Positions 1 through 6,221 are shown, numbered from the stretch's first letter. The stretch is 13,501 nucleotides of DNA from an uncultured Treponema sp. (GCA_937891125.1 CALAEZ010000039.1:1-13501); one strand, 5' to 3'. Notes: generated by a model not told the origin, from the letters alone. Program-made: numbers and translations.

Positions 1-151
1 CCTTTGTATTTGGAATAAACCAGATTTTTTTGTCTGCATCCCATTTTCTTCCATATATATTGCGAACAGCATCAAGCATGGCTGGAGTGAATCTGTCTGC
101 AAATTGAACAGAGATTTTCTTTTCATCATAGGGGCGAATTGATATAGTCAT
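1..151 (-). CDS. N-terminal fragment of a possible tyrosine recombinase/integrase (runs off left edge)
   Basis: An ATG at 151-149 opens a leftward frame that stays open for 50 codons to the window edge. The visible protein begins MTISIRPYDEKK and contains GRKWDADKKIWFIP near residues 35-48. This G-R-x-W-(x)n-K-x-W-x-I-P pattern is known from the N-terminal module of some tyrosine recombinases and integrases. It also occurs in HARP-like domains ahead of Snf2-type helicases, so the assignment is provisional. None of the catalytic part is in view. There is no convincing Shine-Dalgarno site before the ATG, and a good sigma-70-like promoter places the transcript start almost on it. The gene diverges from a 507-bp stretch with no coding sequence that holds repeats. 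That setting suits a mobile-element gene but does not prove it. Confidence 0.5.
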   Translation of the reverse strand, partial: MTISIRPYDEKKISVQFADRFTPAMLDAVRNIYGRKWDADKKIWFIPNTK

Positions 152-157
152 GCTCTA

Positions 158-186
158 AATATACAAAGATTTTTTTCTGAGGGCAA
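158..186 (-). promoter_or_regulatory. Predicted sigma-70 promoter of the leftward recombinase-like gene, leaderless arrangement
   Basis: On the minus strand a -35 TTGCCC (186-181) is separated by 17 bp from a -10 TATATT (163-158). The expected transcript start falls at about 151-152, on or next to the ATG at 151. No SD-like sequence is found at a working distance. The mRNA is therefore predicted to be leaderless or nearly so. This is sequence inspection only. Confidence 0.45.
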
Positions 187-290
187 TTTTTTTTTCGGTA
201 TTTTTATTTTGCCTTTTTTATTTTGCTTTCTGATGAAACATTCTTTCTCTGACCATTCCTCTGTAATCTTAATAAAGTATCACCAACGAC

Positions 291-344
291 AAAGAGGTCG
301 TAGATAAGGTTTCGTGTTTTTACGAGGCATTGTCTACGCTCTTT
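291..344 (+). other. Imperfect hairpin followed by a T-run; possible orphan terminator or small-RNA end
   Basis: Positions 291-296 pair with 339-344. After a small internal loop (297-299 against 338), positions 300-307 pair with 330-337 and 309-315 with 322-328, closing a 6-nt loop at 316-321. One mismatch (308/329) and three G·U pairs are present. The G·U pairs form only in plus-strand RNA; in minus-strand RNA they would be A·C mismatches. The 3' arm runs into TTTTTGTTTT. The shape resembles an intrinsic terminator, but no rightward gene precedes it in the window. Confidence 0.5.
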
Positions 345-360
345 TTGTTTTATCTAATCT

Positions 361-530
361 CAAAGCCGGTAATGAAGCCGCATGCGCAAGGGTATGGAGC
401 CCCGAAGTTGCTTAGTGAGCGTAGCGAACGATGCAATGGAGCGACAGCGGAAGGGCGGACATAGCGACCCGAAGGGATGGGATTGTCGGGTTACGCCCGA
501 CAATGACAGACCGAAGGGGAACGCCCAAAG
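361..530. repeat. GC-rich REP-like intergenic repeat block
   Basis: This block stands out from its AT-rich flanks. It contains repeated short motifs such as GAGCGTAGCGAACG, GAGCGACAGCGG and two copies of CCGAAGGG (469-476 and 511-518). A perfect stem-loop lies inside it: ATTGTCGGG (482-490), loop TTACG, CCCGACAAT (496-504). Short GC palindromes of this type are typical of dispersed intergenic repeats (REP-like elements). Copy number cannot be judged from one window, so calling it a repeat is inference from composition and the palindrome. Confidence 0.45.
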
Positions 531-658
531 TTGTATATAGAGTGTGTTCTAATCCTAAATAAATTCCAAAAATCTTTTGTTCTAAAAAAAATTTTTTGTT
601 GCAAAATTCATTAAAAGAGGTAAAAATTTAAAAGCAAGATGTTTTAGGAGATTTGATT

Positions 659-2167
659 TTGAAAAAGATTTGTTCGTTTGTGTTGATTTTTATGGTTTTT
701 TCTTCAATTTTTGCTGCCACAATGGATAACCGTGTGCGCTCGCTTTCAAAAACACTTACCGAAAATCTTTTTGACAATCCAGAAGAGTATATTGAATCCG
801 TAGTAAAATCACTTACGGCAAATGTTTCTGGAACAAGTGCAAAAGTTAAAATTCTGCACGATTGGATTTGCGACAACATTGCTTACGATACCGATCTTTA
901 CTTTACAGACGATGACGAATACTGGAATTCTGCCAAACAAGATTATGTTACCGTTATAAAAAAACGAAGAGCACTTTGTTCAGGTTACTCAAATGTTATG
1001 ACTGTTATGTGTCGGCTTGCAGGAATTGAAGCAAAAGGTGTAAGTGGTTGGTCAAAAGGTTTTGCCTACCAGGGTCATCTTACAGAACAAACAAATCATG
1101 CATGGAATGTTGTAAATATAGGTGGCAGATGGCAACAGATTGATGTTACATGGGACGCAGGCTATGTTGAGTACAAAACTTTTATTAAACGATACACAAC
1201 TGAGTGGCTTTATCGTACACCAGAGCAGTTTATCTACTCGCATTTTCCAAAAGACGAACAATATCAATATTTAAAAGAAAAAAAGACTCCGCAAGAATTT
1301 GAAAAAGAACCCTATGTACCAGGCAAATTTTTTGACTATGGATTTTCTTTTACCGATGTAAAACCAGATTATTCAAACGAAATTTCTGAGGCGACTCGCT
1401 ACGAATTTAAAATTGCAAAAACTGGGATTGTTACTACGGGCTCTTTATACGAAAAATCTAGTGGCTACAATAAACAGTCATGCTGGACAGATAGGATTTT
1501 TAACCGTGTTGCAGTTGACTTTGCTCTTCCCCAGGCAAAAACTTACCGCGCAATGATAATGGCCTTTAATCAGAGTGAGCACAAAATGCCAGAATTCTAC
1601 GGAATCGATGAATTTGAAAATTCAATTTTACCAAAGGCGGCTCAACTTGTTGCAAATAAAAAAATAACACAGCGGGATTACGAAAATCTTCAAGACGCTT
1701 ATTTTAAGGTTGAACAAAATGGTCGCTACTATGCACAAGACATTCAGTTTGCAAGTGCAAGAACGGCATCTGCTCTTAAAACTTTAAAACTGCTTGAGCA
1801 AAATACTCAAGAATATGAAAATATTCTATATTTTGATTTAAAACCTTCGCAAAATTACAAAGAATTTGTTGCAAAAAATCGCTATCCTCAAACATACAGT
1901 TCATACATTGATGTAAGAAACACACTTCTTTTGTCGCCAAGGCAAGGCGCCCTTAAAAAAGGCGAAACAGTGAATTTTTTGATTGATTCTAAGGATTTTT
2001 CTTCGATGGCGCTTTATATTAACGAAAAATTGATTTTGCTCAAAAAAAATCAAAAAGGAATTTTTGAGTTAGAAACAGAAATTCCAGACACACAAGCCGT
2101 TAAGGTATGCGGTTCAAAGCCTAATGCAAAAAGTTATCTTGTACTTTGGGAATATGAAGTCCGCTAA
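659..2167 (+). CDS. Exported transglutaminase-like (KY-type) protein
   Basis: This 502-aa protein has a transglutaminase-like cysteine-protease fold. After a signal peptide (about residues 1-19; Lys-Lys then a hydrophobic run ending in IFA), the core spans about 60-200. The presumed catalytic triad is Cys107 (in ALCSGYS), His147 (in NHAWN) and Asp162 (in IDVTWD). The HFPKDEQYQYL stretch near residue 195 is typical of kyphoscoliosis-peptidase-like members. The C-terminal 290 residues appear to hold two beta-rich segments (about 228-303 and 422-487) that I cannot assign. Two in-frame TTG codons, 653 and 659, could start translation. AGGAG at 646-650 is 8 nt before 659 but only 2 nt before 653, so 659 is preferred. 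The protein is probably periplasmic or surface-exposed, acting on protein or peptide substrates. The exact reaction (hydrolysis or cross-linking) and substrate are unknown. Confidence 0.8.
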   Translation: MKKICSFVLIFMVFSSIFAATMDNRVRSLSKTLTENLFDNPEEYIESVVKSLTANVSGTSAKVKILHDWICDNIAYDTDLYFTDDDEYWNSAKQDYVTVIKKRRALCSGYSNVMTVMCRLAGIEAKGVSGWSKGFAYQGHLTEQTNHAWNVVNIGGRWQQIDVTWDAGYVEYKTFIKRYTTEWLYRTPEQFIYSHFPKDEQYQYLKEKKTPQEFEKEPYVPGKFFDYGFSFTDVKPDYSNEISEATRYEFKIAKTGIVTTGSLYEKSSGYNKQSCWTDRIFNRVAVDFALPQAKTYRAMIMAFNQSEHKMPEFYGIDEFENSILPKAAQLVANKKITQRDYENLQDAYFKVEQNGRYYAQDIQFASARTASALKTLKLLEQNTQEYENILYFDLKPSQNYKEFVAKNRYPQTYSSYIDVRNTLLLSPRQGALKKGETVNFLIDSKDFSSMALYINEKLILLKKNQKGIFELETEIPDTQAVKVCGSKPNAKSYLVLWEYEVR

Positions 2168-2234
2168 ATTTTGACTATTGGAACATTCAAAAAAGTTCAA
2201 CTAAAGTTGGTTGTTGTAAGTTTTTTAAGGCGCC

Positions 2235-2705
2235 TTATTGTCGCTTTCCGTCCAAAAAATAGTCAATCATTTTGCCATTTTTGTAGACAAGTTTTAACGA
2301 AAAAAATGGGCTGTTTTGTCGCAAAAGGTCTAAAAAAATTCTGTCGCCTTCCCACAAGTTTAGAGAATCAATTTTTAAAAGAGGCACCCATTCAAGAGTT
2401 CCCTCATCGCACTGAGTAAGCGTTCCAGAAAATTCATCTGCGGTAAACAAATGCATGTATTCGGCAGGCTCATCATCTGCAACAAAGGTAACGATTCCAC
2501 GAAAACTAAATTTTTTGAGTGTAAGACCAGTTTCTTCTTTTACCTCGCGCAAAAGGCAGTCTTCTGGACTTTCGCCGTGTTCAAAATGCCCGCCCACGCC
2601 AATCCATTTATCATGATTGATGTCGTTCTTTTTTAAAGTCCGATGCATCATAAGGTAAGAGTCGTCTTTTTCTATGTAGCAAAGCGTAGTTAGTTGTGAT
2701 TTCAA
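2235..2705 (-). CDS. Nudix hydrolase, MutX-like (8-oxo-dGTP diphosphatase type)
   Basis: This 156-aa protein carries a complete Nudix box: G39, E45, then REVKEETGL at 53-61. These residues bind the metals used to hydrolyse nucleoside-diphosphate-linked compounds. The start (LTTLCYIEKDD, YLMMHR, NDINHDKWIGVGG) matches the Gram-positive MutX/YtkD type, for which 8-oxo-dGTP clean-up is the usual inferred role; substrate is not provable from sequence. The start is TTG at 2705, only 2 bp beyond the pheT stop codon. A purine-rich GGAAGAG inside the end of pheT may serve as a distant SD. Tight spacing indicates co-transcription and probably translational coupling with pheT. Its 3' end converges on the transglutaminase-like gene with 67 bp between the stops. 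Confidence 0.88.
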   Translation of the reverse strand: MKSQLTTLCYIEKDDSYLMMHRTLKKNDINHDKWIGVGGHFEHGESPEDCLLREVKEETGLTLKKFSFRGIVTFVADDEPAEYMHLFTADEFSGTLTQCDEGTLEWVPLLKIDSLNLWEGDRIFLDLLRQNSPFFSLKLVYKNGKMIDYFLDGKRQ

Positions 2706-2707
2706 TA

Positions 2708-4471
2708 TTACATTAACTCTTCCAAGTCAATTTCGCCAGCAACGCACGGAACTGTGATTGACCAGTTTTCGAGCACCTGCGGATGAACTTCGCCAAAAAT
2801 TCCGACTTGTTTACCGTTTACAATTACTTCCGCCTGACGACCTGTAATAAAGCGCGGGTCATTTGCTTCTTTTACTTCGTATTTGTGGTCAAGAAGATAA
2901 AGAAGAGAACTTACTTCGCTTGCCAAGTCGTTAAAATTTGCGTTGTTTGCAGCTGTCATAAATCCAAGCGACTGAATTGTTTTTGTTCCAGTGTTTTCGC
3001 TCTCGTCAAGGAAGGCTATTTTTCCGATTTCAAAAATCTTATGCGGGAACACTGCTTGTCCTGCCGCACTTTCGGCACGAAGAAGCGAAGCGATGATTGA
3101 AGGTCGCACAAACTGATAGTTTTCGCTCATCGGATTGGAAATTTCTATTACATTGTCGGCACTCACACACATTCTGTCGATGTAGTCGCGTTTTGAACCA
3201 AGGTAGTTAAAAATCATCTCTTGATAACCCAAGCCCACCATAATTTCTTTTGCTTTGCGGCTAAAAAGCGTAACATCAGAAAGTTTTCCTACGGTAAAGT
3301 CGTTCGGGCGTTGTGGCTTAAAAAAGTCCAAACCAAGCCCAATCATTACATCTTCAATGATGTCAACTTCGTGCAAAAAGTCATTTCTGTACGGTGGCGG
3401 TTGGAGCGTAAATTCAACATCGCTCTTGTTTGCCTTGCAATATTTGGCTGTTTTTTCGGTTGTAGGAATATCTTTTGTTTCAACATCGTTATCCATTCGA
3501 CTTAGCGCGTCTAAAACTTGAGCCTTTGTCAAATCACAGCCGAGTTTTTTGTTGATTGCTGCAAGAGTTGCCTTTGTAGGCTTTTGAAAGTAGAACGGCA
3601 CGGTAATTTCTTTTCCGAATCCAGTTTCGTACGGATGCACAACTTTTACAGGCAAAATTTCGTAGCCTGCGTCGGCAAAATCACAGGCAACAATGTTTGC
3701 AGAAAGAATCAAATTTTCCATATTGTCGCCAGTAAGTTCAACCATCAAGTCTTTGTCGCCTACCTGAACTGCTCCGAGTGTTGCCGAATTGATAATTGGA
3801 GCCATAGACATAACTTCGCCCTTGTCGTCGCTCAAAAGTGGGAACACCTTTGCCCCTTCCAAAATCCAGCCGAATTCTTTTCCTTTAGGATGCTCGCTCA
3901 AAATCTGGCGACAAGTCATTGGAGTGTCGCATGCAAGTGGCACAAAACTTGTTTTGTCGGGGTCAACAGCTTTGTAGTGAACCGGCCATTTAATTTGAGC
4001 CACGCGGTAAACTCCCATCGAAATTGACTTTCGCTTACGACCAAAATTCCAGCAGAGTTTTTCTTGCGTTTGAATAATATCTTTTAACATTGGGTCGTCG
4101 ATTGCCTTTCCAGAAATCACAAAACTTACCATGTAAGGGCGCACGGATTTTACGCTTTCTTCAACAAATGCAACGCGCTCACCCGAGTCTTTAACAGAGC
4201 CTGTACGAGAAAGGAATTTTGAATAGTCGCTTCTTTTTGCTCCCTCGTGAAGACGAAGCTGTCTTGTAACGCCACCAGTAGACCATAAATCAGGGCGGTT
4301 TGTGTCGTTCAATTCAATTTTTATTACGCGTTCATTTTCTGGCTGCGAAAGGTCAGGTTTTTCGTCAAGTTCCGCCTTTCCGCACACAAGTTTTCGCTCA
4401 AGCGTGTCGTAATCATATTTTGTTCCAAGAAGATTAAAGAACAGTTTCTCGTTGACTTCGATTTTCGGCAT
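2708..4471 (-). CDS. pheT: Phenylalanyl-tRNA synthetase beta subunit, archaeal/spirochaete-type
   Basis: PheT forms an alpha2-beta2 enzyme with PheS in the cytoplasm that charges tRNA-Phe. At 587 aa it is far shorter than the roughly 800-aa form of most bacteria and lacks the N-terminal EMAP-like tRNA-binding domain and the C-terminal anticodon-binding domain. This is the archaeal/eukaryotic type known in spirochaetes. Visible parts are the NDTNRPDLWSTGGVTRQLR region (55-73), a B3/B4 editing-type domain (about 110-270), a B5 domain (about 295-365, ending YRNDFLHEVDIIEDV) and the catalytic-like core (about 395-587; HKIFEIG, FGEVHPQVL). An AGAGG lies 6-7 nt before the ATG. A clear promoter sits just upstream. 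No pheS is adjacent. The downstream Nudix gene starts 2 bp after the stop. Confidence 0.95.
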   Translation of the reverse strand: MPKIEVNEKLFFNLLGTKYDYDTLERKLVCGKAELDEKPDLSQPENERVIKIELNDTNRPDLWSTGGVTRQLRLHEGAKRSDYSKFLSRTGSVKDSGERVAFVEESVKSVRPYMVSFVISGKAIDDPMLKDIIQTQEKLCWNFGRKRKSISMGVYRVAQIKWPVHYKAVDPDKTSFVPLACDTPMTCRQILSEHPKGKEFGWILEGAKVFPLLSDDKGEVMSMAPIINSATLGAVQVGDKDLMVELTGDNMENLILSANIVACDFADAGYEILPVKVVHPYETGFGKEITVPFYFQKPTKATLAAINKKLGCDLTKAQVLDALSRMDNDVETKDIPTTEKTAKYCKANKSDVEFTLQPPPYRNDFLHEVDIIEDVMIGLGLDFFKPQRPNDFTVGKLSDVTLFSRKAKEIMVGLGYQEMIFNYLGSKRDYIDRMCVSADNVIEISNPMSENYQFVRPSIIASLLRAESAAGQAVFPHKIFEIGKIAFLDESENTGTKTIQSLGFMTAANNANFNDLASEVSSLLYLLDHKYEVKEANDPRFITGRQAEVIVNGKQVGIFGEVHPQVLENWSITVPCVAGEIDLEELM

Positions 4472-4505
4472 AGTTTTCCTCTGAAGGTGATTTTACACGA
4501 AACTT

Positions 4506-4534
4506 AGTATAGCGATTTGGCGGTGTACTGTCCA
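4506..4534 (-). promoter_or_regulatory. Predicted sigma-70 promoter of pheT
   Basis: On the minus strand, -35 TGGACA (4534-4529) and -10 TATACT (4511-4506) are separated by exactly 17 bp. Each hexamer matches the consensus at five of six positions. The predicted start near 4499 gives a leader of about 28 nt that contains the AGAGG ribosome-binding site. It lies in the 148-bp gap after the XRE regulator gene, so pheT can be transcribed independently of that gene. Confidence 0.65.
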
Positions 4535-4619
4535 CAAAGTAAACAATCGTTGCAAAAATAGGGCAAAAACAGCTGTATCCGCCAGGCACGTTTACCCAGT
4601 ATGTAGCTAGTCGGCTTCC

Positions 4620-5000
4620 TTATTTATTTTTGTGGTTTATGGCAAAGGGAGAATTTTGGTCAGAAGTAGTAGCGTCAGTATTAGATTTTTCGACTTTCTT
4701 TTGCCGCGCATACAAATCTTTTATAATCAACTCAATTTCTGCATTAAATCGCTCTTTTGAAATTACCGTATCAACTTCTGCATCTAAGAATAACTCATAC
4801 GGCCGAATATGAAGTGCCTGTGATAAAACTTGTAGCGTTTCTGGTTTTGGCCATGCTTCTGCGCGCTCAATATTGCTAATTGCAAGCGTCGTCATGTTTG
4901 TTACTTCGGCTAATTGCTGCTGTGTCAGATTTTGTCGTATACGCTCATCATGAACATTTCGTGCCAAAATTTTTACTATATCGCTATCCTTTTTATTCAT
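4620..5000 (-). CDS. Small XRE/Cro-CI family transcriptional regulator
   Basis: This 126-aa protein has an HTH_XRE domain at about residues 10-72: LTQQQLAEVTNMTTLAISNI forms the two helices of the helix-turn-helix, followed by ERAEAWPKPETLQVLSQAL and the closing PYELF. The last 50 residues are charged and probably partly helical (KKVEKSN), with no second domain that I recognise, so no ligand or peptidase module is evident. The ATG at 5000 has no SD. A perfect TATAAT at 5015-5010 predicts a transcript that starts 2-3 nt before the ATG, i.e. almost leaderless. Two TTAAGCTTT repeats overlap this promoter and could be its own operators. It diverges from hisG; control of hisG is possible but only inferred. 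Confidence 0.85.
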   Translation of the reverse strand: MNKKDSDIVKILARNVHDERIRQNLTQQQLAEVTNMTTLAISNIERAEAWPKPETLQVLSQALHIRPYELFLDAEVDTVISKERFNAEIELIIKDLYARQKKVEKSNTDATTSDQNSPFAINHKNK

Positions 5001-5009
5001 GCATTTTAT

Positions 5010-5044
5010 ATTATAGTTAAGCTTTATCTAGTAAATTAAGCTTT
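5010..5044 (-). promoter_or_regulatory. Promoter of the XRE regulator with two direct-repeat operator candidates
   Basis: The -10 TATAAT lies at 5015-5010 on the minus strand; the -35 (TAATTT, 5038-5033) is weak. TTAAGCTTT occurs twice, at 5017-5025 and 5036-5044 on the plus strand, 19 bp apart or about two helical turns. Each contains the palindrome AAGCTT. One copy is just upstream of the -10 and the other covers the -35, the expected place for an autorepressor. The binding role is inferred. Confidence 0.5.
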
Positions 5045-5088
5045 GCTATAAATATAGCGTCACACTCTTATAGTAATACTATTAGTAT
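5045..5088. promoter_or_regulatory. Cluster of perfect short palindromes between the XRE gene and hisG
   Basis: Three perfect palindromes occur here: GCTATA-AA-TATAGC (5045-5058), ATAGTA-A-TACTAT (5070-5082) and ATACTA-T-TAGTAT (5076-5088). The last two overlap and share a half-site, giving three alternating half-sites in a row. They lie midway between two divergent genes. They could be operators for the XRE protein or another dimeric regulator; the site owner is unknown. Confidence 0.4.
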
Positions 5089-5097
5089 ACACCACGC

Positions 5098-5132
5098 GCG
5101 CACCGTGTGAGCTTTGTGCGCCTTGTTTTTTA
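5098..5132 (+). terminator. Possible attenuator hairpin in the hisG leader
   Basis: GCGCAC (5098-5103) pairs with GTGCGC (5116-5121) across a 12-nt loop, and the 3' side is followed by a T-rich run, CTTGTTTTTTATTG. This looks like a weak intrinsic terminator. No rightward gene lies before it, so it would act on the leader of hisG if transcription starts near 5095 (a TAGTAT at 5083-5088 could be the -10). No histidine-rich leader peptide is visible. A second candidate promoter, TTGTTT (5123-5128) and TACTAT (5146-5151), would bypass it. Confidence 0.3.
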
Positions 5133-5205
5133 TTGTTTATTCCTTTACTATGCTTCTACAGATAAAAACATACGGCACCTCATGCGCGTATGGCGAGGAA
5201 ACAAA

Positions 5206-6075
5206 ATGGAAAAACTACGCATATTGCTCGCAAAGGGCAGAATTTACGAATCAGTATATGAACTTTTAAGCGATGTTGGCATTTCAATCAAACTGCCCGA
5301 CCGCACGTATTTTCCGACGACAAATCAGGAAGATTTAGCATTTCAGGTCGTAAAACCGCAGATTGCAAGCGTCCTCTTAGCGGCAAACCGAGCGGACGTA
5401 GGCTTTAGCGGAAAAGACTGGGTTTACGAAAACGGCGTGCAGGATGGCGTTGAAGAAATCATGGATTTAGGATTTGACCCGGTGCGCATTATTGCAGCCG
5501 TTCCCGACACGGTAGACTACAACACGGTGCTCAAAAGCCCGGTAACCATTGCAACCGAATACCAGAACTTAAGCGCACAGTGGATAAAGGGAAAAAATCT
5601 TACCGGAACCATTTTCCGCACTTGGGGCACAAGCGAAGGCTTTGTCCGCGACTCAAGCGACAGTCTTGCCCAGATTTTAATTGACAACACGTCAACCGGC
5701 TCGTCCTTGCGCGCAAACAACTTAAAAATTGTAGACACGCTCATGGAATCTTCTACGCGCATGTATGCGTCAAAGGCGGCTATGGCAGACCCAGCCAAAA
5801 AACAGAAGATTATGGAGCTTAAAATGCTTTTTGAAGCTGTTCTAAACGCACGTGGCAGAGTTATGCTTGAAATGAACGTTGCCAAAGATAAGTTCGACGC
5901 GCTTGTAAAAGGCTTACCGTCAATGAGAAGCCCGACCGTTAGCCCGCTTTTTGGCGACAATGGCTATGCCGTCAAAATCGCCGTAAAAAAGAGTGAAGTG
6001 CCCGTGCTACTTCCAAAGTTACAGGCTCTTGGCGCAACCGACATTCTGGAATACGCACTTAGAAAGGTGCTGTAG
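5206..6075 (+). CDS. hisG: ATP phosphoribosyltransferase, long form
   Basis: HisG condenses ATP with PRPP to give phosphoribosyl-ATP, the first committed step of histidine synthesis in the cytoplasm. The 289-aa length fits the long, self-contained form, whose C-terminal HisG_C domain (about 217-287) mediates hexamer formation and histidine feedback inhibition. Motifs seen are LAKGRIYE at the N-terminus, VGFSGKDW (65-72), and the PRPP-binding loop ILIDNTSTGSSLRANNL (157-173). The frame can be read from a GTG at 5107, but the ATG at 5206 has GAGG 7 nt upstream and matches the usual family start, so it is chosen. No other his gene lies nearby; the next gene rightward is an acyl-CoA synthetase after a 146-bp gap. 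The gene diverges from an XRE regulator. Confidence 0.93.
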   Translation: MEKLRILLAKGRIYESVYELLSDVGISIKLPDRTYFPTTNQEDLAFQVVKPQIASVLLAANRADVGFSGKDWVYENGVQDGVEEIMDLGFDPVRIIAAVPDTVDYNTVLKSPVTIATEYQNLSAQWIKGKNLTGTIFRTWGTSEGFVRDSSDSLAQILIDNTSTGSSLRANNLKIVDTLMESSTRMYASKAAMADPAKKQKIMELKMLFEAVLNARGRVMLEMNVAKDKFDALVKGLPSMRSPTVSPLFGDNGYAVKIAVKKSEVPVLLPKLQALGATDILEYALRKVL

Positions 6076-6151
6076 CTAATTATGGGGAAAAACGGAGTTC
6101 CCGCTGTTTATTCTGCAACTAAATATGCTAAGCTGTGGTCAAATAAATAGA

Positions 6152-6212
6152 CGTCACGCTTGTCTAGAACCAATTTTCTAAACAAGCGCGACGAGCACAT
6201 TTTGTTTTGTGC
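6152..6212 (+). promoter_or_regulatory. Tandem hairpins in the leader of the acyl-CoA synthetase gene
   Basis: The first hairpin pairs 6152-6155 with 6190-6193, 6157-6163 with 6182-6188, and 6165-6169 with 6176-6180, closing the loop CCAATT. That gives 16 pairs with two single mismatches. The second pairs GCACA (6195-6199) with TGTGC (6208-6212) and ends directly against the AGGA ribosome-binding site at 6213-6216. The T-rich second loop gives the first stem a weak downstream U-rich tail. The pair could end hisG transcripts or gate translation of the next gene; either role is inferred. Confidence 0.45.
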
Positions 6213-6221
6213 AGGAAAGCT

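Larger units (their letters stand above)
152..658. other. Long intergenic region with hairpin and REP-like block, no gene seen
   Basis: This stretch lies between two divergent genes and I find no credible coding sequence in it. The left part (152-240) is very AT-rich and carries the promoter of the leftward gene. Positions 285-349 hold an imperfect hairpin. Positions 361-530 are clearly more GC-rich than their surroundings and look like a dispersed repeat. Positions 535-645 are AT-rich again. A weak promoter for the rightward gene may be TTGCAA (599-604) with TAAAAA (621-626), spacer 16 bp. Confidence 0.6.

Noticed and set aside
2190..2226. Terminator between the convergent transglutaminase and Nudix genes
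   Set aside because: The only stem, CAAC/GTTG, is 4 bp and lies well before the T-run; not convincing.
152..2234. Integron-like layout: recombinase-like gene divergent from a gene, with a foldable site between
   Set aside because: The recombinase is seen only at its N-terminus. The hairpin flanks do not match the attC R'/R'' boxes, and the 67-bp gap after the transglutaminase gene has no attC-like structure. Kept only as a side possibility.
2171..2419. 82-aa rightward open frame after the transglutaminase gene
   Set aside because: Lies mostly antisense to the Nudix gene, has no family features and no good start; a shadow frame.
3518..4027. 169-aa rightward open frame
   Set aside because: Entirely antisense to pheT; composition (many Cys, His, Phe) is typical of a complement-strand shadow.
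5107..5205. N-terminal extension of HisG from GTG 5107
   Set aside because: No SD at 5107, the added 33 residues are not HisG-like, and ATG 5206 has GAGG at good spacing.
6084..6110. Terminator after hisG (GGGAA/TTCCC hairpin)
   Set aside because: Stem of only 5 bp with an 8-nt loop and no proper T-run; too weak to call.
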